60,440 bases of DNA from a virus, in the IMG/VR virus record IMGVR_UViG_3300037070_004226, positions 1 through 60,440 of that record; one strand, written 5' to 3'. The position numbers and the translations under genes were made by a program. Positions 57,991-60,440 of the stretch are shown here, in pieces (positions within the stretch are counted from its first letter, which is position 1; every line of letters begins with the position of its first letter). The notes under the pieces are model-generated. The model worked only from the letters and a program-made list of their open reading frames with translations, was not told the origin of the DNA and made no database searches.

Positions 57991-58275
57991 ATGGCGAAGA
58001 AGAAGATCAAAGTTCCGAAGGAGTCCCAGACGTACATCGACGGAACCGCCGAGGAGCGGATTCCGGCGATTGAACGGGCCGCCTCTGCCTACGCGGACTT
58101 CCGCGACCAGCGGATTGAGGCCGGAGAGCAGGAGGTCAAACTGAAGCAGAAGCTGATCAGCGTGATGAAGGATCACAGCCTCGAAACGTACAAGTTCGAT
58201 GGGTTCATGGTGATTCTGACTCACGTTGACGAGGACGAGATCAAGGTGAAGAAGCTGAGGGCGGCGAAAGAGTAG
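57991..58275 (+). CDS. Conserved 94-residue protein, second copy
   Basis: Same protein as at 1320-1604 apart from residue 17 (D here, E there), while the DNA carries several silent differences. It is preceded by TTTAGGAGAAG and the common GCATGTT context. It is placed directly after the helicase here, without the cupin-like gene, which implies that the helicase, this gene and the structured RNA are the stable core of the locus. Function is unknown. Confidence 0.8.
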   Translation: MAKKKIKVPKESQTYIDGTAEERIPAIERAASAYADFRDQRIEAGEQEVKLKQKLISVMKDHSLETYKFDGFMVILTHVDEDEIKVKKLRAAKE

Positions 58276-58288
58276 TTGCTCGACCTAT

Positions 58289-58487
58289 AACCCCCAGTTG
58301 GGCAAAAGGTACTTGGCTCCCCCACCGACGGCTGCGGCTCTAAGCGGGGAGCGAACAAATCAGTCACCTACAGCAAGCGGGAAAGCCGTAGGCAAGGTGC
58401 ATGATTGAAGCTGGAGGAACCGGTTCGCCGGTTGGGTTGGTGAAGAACCAACAGTTGCGGCAGCTTACCAAATAACTCGCGGGGTTT
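58289..58487 (+). ncRNA. Structured RNA of about 200 nt, copy 2
   Basis: Homologous to 1669-1868 with a handful of changes, several of them pair-preserving: the TTCG hairpin is AACCGG/CCGGTT (one pair shorter on both sides), and TTGGT (58437-58441) pairs with ACCAA (58447-58451) where copy 1 has GCCAA. Stems AACCCC/GGGGTT, GCTCCCC/GGGGAGC, CCTAC/GTAGG and AAGCTG/CAGCTT are unchanged. No ribosome site or long frame lies inside. The gap between genes here is 58276-58524. Confidence 0.7.
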
Positions 58488-58524
58488 AGGTTTCTTTGCG
58501 TTTCACGCCGGAGTTGACTCTGCT

Positions 58525-58827
58525 ATGGCCGACAATCTGAGAGTGGATTTCGGAACGTGTGCCGAAGCTCCGATGTACTCGGACTTCGACGACGGGGAAG
58601 TAGGCTACCGTGTCGAGATTTTGACTCATGCCGGTTTCATCAAGAGCAACGGGGTGGAACTCCACCACGACGAGTGGCTGCTGATCCCCACGAAGTTTGC
58701 TCGGAAGCGGGACGCAGAGATGGCGAGACTGGCCCTCATCAAAGCTGGACTGGACAACCCAGAGTCATTGCGGAAGGCCGGCTGGGAAGAAATGCGATTC
58801 GTGATGGCTTCAGCCCTTCAATGGTGA
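58525..58827 (+). CDS. Hypothetical 100-residue protein (allele B cargo)
   Basis: Begins MADNLRVDFGTCAEAPMYSD with an alpha/beta fold suggested by GYRVEILTHAGFIKSNGVEL and a C-terminal helical region (KRDAEMARLALIKAGLDNPE). It replaces the small zinc-ribbon gene found in the other allele. No family recognised. Confidence 0.55.
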   Translation: MADNLRVDFGTCAEAPMYSDFDDGEVGYRVEILTHAGFIKSNGVELHHDEWLLIPTKFARKRDAEMARLALIKAGLDNPESLRKAGWEEMRFVMASALQW

Positions 58828-58830
58828 TCC

Positions 58831-59004
58831 ATGAACTACAAGGAATTTCGATCCCTGGTAACGCACCTGCGTTGGGCGCAGAAGGAATACTTCCGCACCC
58901 GAGACAACACCCTGCTGGAAGCGGCGAAGAAGCTGGAGCGGGAGGTGGACAAGGAGCTTCTGGAAACAGGACAGGGGAAGCTGTTCGAGGAGGATGGGAA
59001 GTGA
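58831..59004 (+). CDS. 57-residue helical protein (allele B cargo)
   Basis: Encodes MNYKEFRSLVTHLRWAQKEY and a helical, charged remainder (EAAKKLEREVDKELLETGQG). It starts three bases after the previous stop and ends in a GTGA overlap with the next gene. Function is unknown. Confidence 0.5.
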   Translation: MNYKEFRSLVTHLRWAQKEYFRTRDNTLLEAAKKLEREVDKELLETGQGKLFEEDGK

Positions 59005-59255
59005 AGCGTCACACCTACAAAATCAGCACTTGGGATTGCGAGCTAGATCGCTGGCGAGTGGCCTACCGGAGGATCTCCAAGTGGGGAATTCGCCGGAAGC
59101 TGCGGGAACTCTACCGCTGTGGCTGGACGCAAATCTCCGTCCAGGTGAAGGCCGAGACGCACGACCGGCCGGCGGCGCGGTTTGACCGTGACTGGATGGC
59201 TTCGATGTCTCACTCCCCAAGGCTGCGAAAATACTTCAAAGGCATCGAAGCATGA
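59001..59255 (+). CDS. Basic 84-residue protein, GTG start (allele B cargo)
   Basis: GTG at 59001 overlaps the previous stop. The protein (VKRHTYKISTWDCELDRWRV, RRKLRELYRCGWTQISVQVK) is Arg-rich with a probable alpha/beta fold and may bind nucleic acid. Its stop overlaps the start of the next gene (ATGA). Confidence 0.5.
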   Translation: MKRHTYKISTWDCELDRWRVAYRRISKWGIRRKLRELYRCGWTQISVQVKAETHDRPAARFDRDWMASMSHSPRLRKYFKGIEA

Positions 59256-59560
59256 GCATGTCCGAAGACTTCCAGAAGCGCCAAGCCGAGAAGCCGGACC
59301 AATTCACTTTGGCCTGGTGGAACCAGCAGTACCAGGAACTGCACAAGGATGTCCGCGGAGCAACCCACGCGATTCACCTGGCCTTGGCCGACAATGAGGA
59401 TCTCGGGAAGAGGCTGCTGGCTGCCGAGGACACGATTCATTCCATGAAAGCAGACCGCGAGCTCGACCGGGCCAAGATCGGGGAGCTTCAGGCGAGAGTC
59501 GAGAAGATGGCCGAATTCCTGAACCAGTTGAAACAGAAGAAAACAGGAGAAGCGAAATGA
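59252..59560 (+). CDS. Small helical protein beginning MSMSEDFQKRQ, second copy
   Basis: A 102-residue homologue of 2105-2404. The first 60 residues and the ELDRAKIGELQARVEKMA coiled coil are conserved; the linker between them differs (KRLLAAEDTIHSMKADR here) and so does the tail. The pattern suggests a recombination or replacement event inside the gene. Confidence 0.7.
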   Translation: MSMSEDFQKRQAEKPDQFTLAWWNQQYQELHKDVRGATHAIHLALADNEDLGKRLLAAEDTIHSMKADRELDRAKIGELQARVEKMAEFLNQLKQKKTGEAK

Positions 59561-60222
59561 GCGAAACGGTAAAACTTGGGGCGATCGTCGAGGGCGAAGC
59601 GGAACGGGACGCGGTGCATGTCGCCTTGGCTCCGGTCGTGGCAGGCGAGAATTTGGAACCCGGAGAACACGTAGGGTTTCTGGAGGGAAACCGCGTGAGC
59701 AAACATGCCGAGAAGAACATCGGCATCGTGGACCCGTTCCTGACAGCCACAGTGCGGGCCGGACAGACGTTCTACCTGTGCCTCTATCCGAACACTGTGA
59801 CGAGCCTACGGCACGACTGGACGCATCCGGCGTTCGCAAAGCTACCATCAGCTCCGCACGGCATGGCGACTCTCAATAGCGAGGCCAGTCCGGAAGAGTT
59901 TGGTATCGCGGCTGACTACTTGGAAGAGCGCGGATTTGAGGCACCGGCGAAGGCGTTACGGGAGGCGAAGCCGAAAGGCGACAAGACTGACGCCGAGCAA
60001 TGGCTCCGCTTCTATGCGAACCGCATGAATCCATACGAAGAGGGTGAGAAGGCGTTTTCGACGCTGATTGACGGCTTGCGGTCTGGCGAGTTGTTCGCGC
60101 ATGGCAGCGACCTTCACGGATTAGCTGAACTTGACGACGCCGACGAATTGAAGAGGCGAGCGGAAATCTATCTCGGCACAAGCATCGACTGGAATGGTTT
60201 CAACTTCTCTTGCTCTTGCTGA
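59557..60222 (+). CDS. Hypothetical 221-residue protein (allele B cargo)
   Basis: A protein with a beta-type N-terminal half (VKLGAIVEGEAERDAVHVAL, APVVAGENLEPGEHVGFLEG, FLTATVRAGQTFYLCLYPNT) and a helical C-terminal half (AADYLEERGFEAPAKALREA, EQWLRFYANRMNPYEEGEKA), ending FNFSCSC. It is absent from the other allele. The stop of the previous gene overlaps its start. I do not recognise the family. Confidence 0.6.
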   Translation: MSETVKLGAIVEGEAERDAVHVALAPVVAGENLEPGEHVGFLEGNRVSKHAEKNIGIVDPFLTATVRAGQTFYLCLYPNTVTSLRHDWTHPAFAKLPSAPHGMATLNSEASPEEFGIAADYLEERGFEAPAKALREAKPKGDKTDAEQWLRFYANRMNPYEEGEKAFSTLIDGLRSGELFAHGSDLHGLAELDDADELKRRAEIYLGTSIDWNGFNFSCSC

Positions 60223-60261
60223 AACCCGGAGCATTTCATCCCTAACCCCCGGAGCCCGCCC

Positions 60262-60440
60262 ATGAGCGAACTCGAAAAACTACGCAGCCTGCTCGAAGAT
60301 CTCTGGTCGTGCTTCGACTGCGGCTACCTTGGAAATCAATGTGGCCACGACGAATCAGAGAATGAGCATGACGATGAAGCCTGCCCGATGTGCGGCTGCC
60401 ATGTCGGCGACGGCTTCGGCATGGCTGAAAACGACCTCTT
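60262..60440 (+). CDS. Small zinc-ribbon protein, 3' truncated by window end
   Basis: Identical to the first part of 2421-2642, including CFDC and CPMCGC, until base 60434; the last six bases do not match. The gene is cut by the window end, and the identity of this block marks where the two alleles join. Confidence 0.65.
   Translation, partial: MSELEKLRSLLEDLWSCFDCGYLGNQCGHDESENEHDDEACPMCGCHVGDGFGMAENDL

Larger units (their letters stand above)
57160..60434. repeat. Right copy of the diverged end duplication (allele B)
   Basis: Matches 1-2594 in the order helicase 3' end, 94-residue gene, structured RNA, coiled-coil gene and zinc-ribbon gene, but carries different cargo: 58525-59255 replaces 1902-2108, and 59557-60222 is extra. 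The final 200 bases are identical to 2395-2594 and the match stops at 60434, where the last six bases differ. The unit 2395 to 60237 would be about 57.84 kb. Confidence 0.85.

Overview
The window looks like an almost complete tailed-phage genome of the short-tailed (podovirus-like) kind, GC-rich (near 60 % by eye), assembled as one linear piece. The virion genes are a terminase large subunit, a podovirus-type portal, scaffold, major capsid protein, head-tail adaptor, a tail nozzle/stabilisation-type protein, several fibre or adhesin proteins and a 2,484-residue internal or ejected protein. I see no integrase, rRNA, tRNA or CRISPR array. The host is not shown directly. Ordinary sigma70-like promoters, AGGA-type ribosome sites, phage copies of a sigma factor and CsrA, and eukaryote/planctomycete-flavoured domains (a G8 domain, a matrixin with a cysteine switch) fit a free-living Gram-negative host such as a planctomycete, but that is inference.

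Layout. 1-6406 (+): a tightly packed array of about 20 very small genes, many with start/stop overlaps and several with CxxC zinc-ribbon motifs. 6414-47593 (-): the late region. In transcription order (right to left) it holds a possible small terminase subunit, an HNH-type endonuclease, a broken PAPS-reductase-like gene, TerL, portal, scaffold, capsid, a probable decoration protein, a lysis-like cassette (secreted protein, matrixin, coiled coil, holin, small membrane proteins), two beta-helix proteins, Ser/Pro-rich proteins, the adaptor, a glycosyltransferase/methyltransferase cluster, nozzle, repeat fibre, coiled-coil protein and internal proteins. 47774-60440 (+): the early/replication region, with a Rad52-like annealing protein, sigma factor, 5'-3' exonuclease, NinG, CsrA, a ParB-like protein, an SF2 helicase and small genes. 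Divergent sigma70-like promoters sit between the last two regions (47693-47767).

Ends. 57160-60434 repeats 1-2594 in gene order. The two copies differ by silent changes and by swapped cargo genes, and the last 200 bases are identical to 2395-2594. The simplest reading is a circular or permuted genome of about 57.84 kb in which two alleles of one region were assembled at the two ends.

Most notable. (1) Two intergenic elements (53157-53247 and 54355-54458) share one architecture: a promoter that should start transcription at the first of four interleaved complementary arms (a-b-a'-b'), with perfect 11-12 bp pairings whose sequences differ completely between the two. (2) A structured RNA of about 200 nt (1669-1868 and 58289-58487) shows pair-preserving changes between its two copies. 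(3) Mucin-like Ser/Pro/Thr/Ala segments occur in four or five late proteins and flank a cluster of glycosyltransferases, which suggests virion O-glycosylation. (4) A matrixin-like protease with a cysteine switch and a holin with a collagen-like tail lie in the lysis cassette. No DNA polymerase, primase or classical endolysin was recognised.
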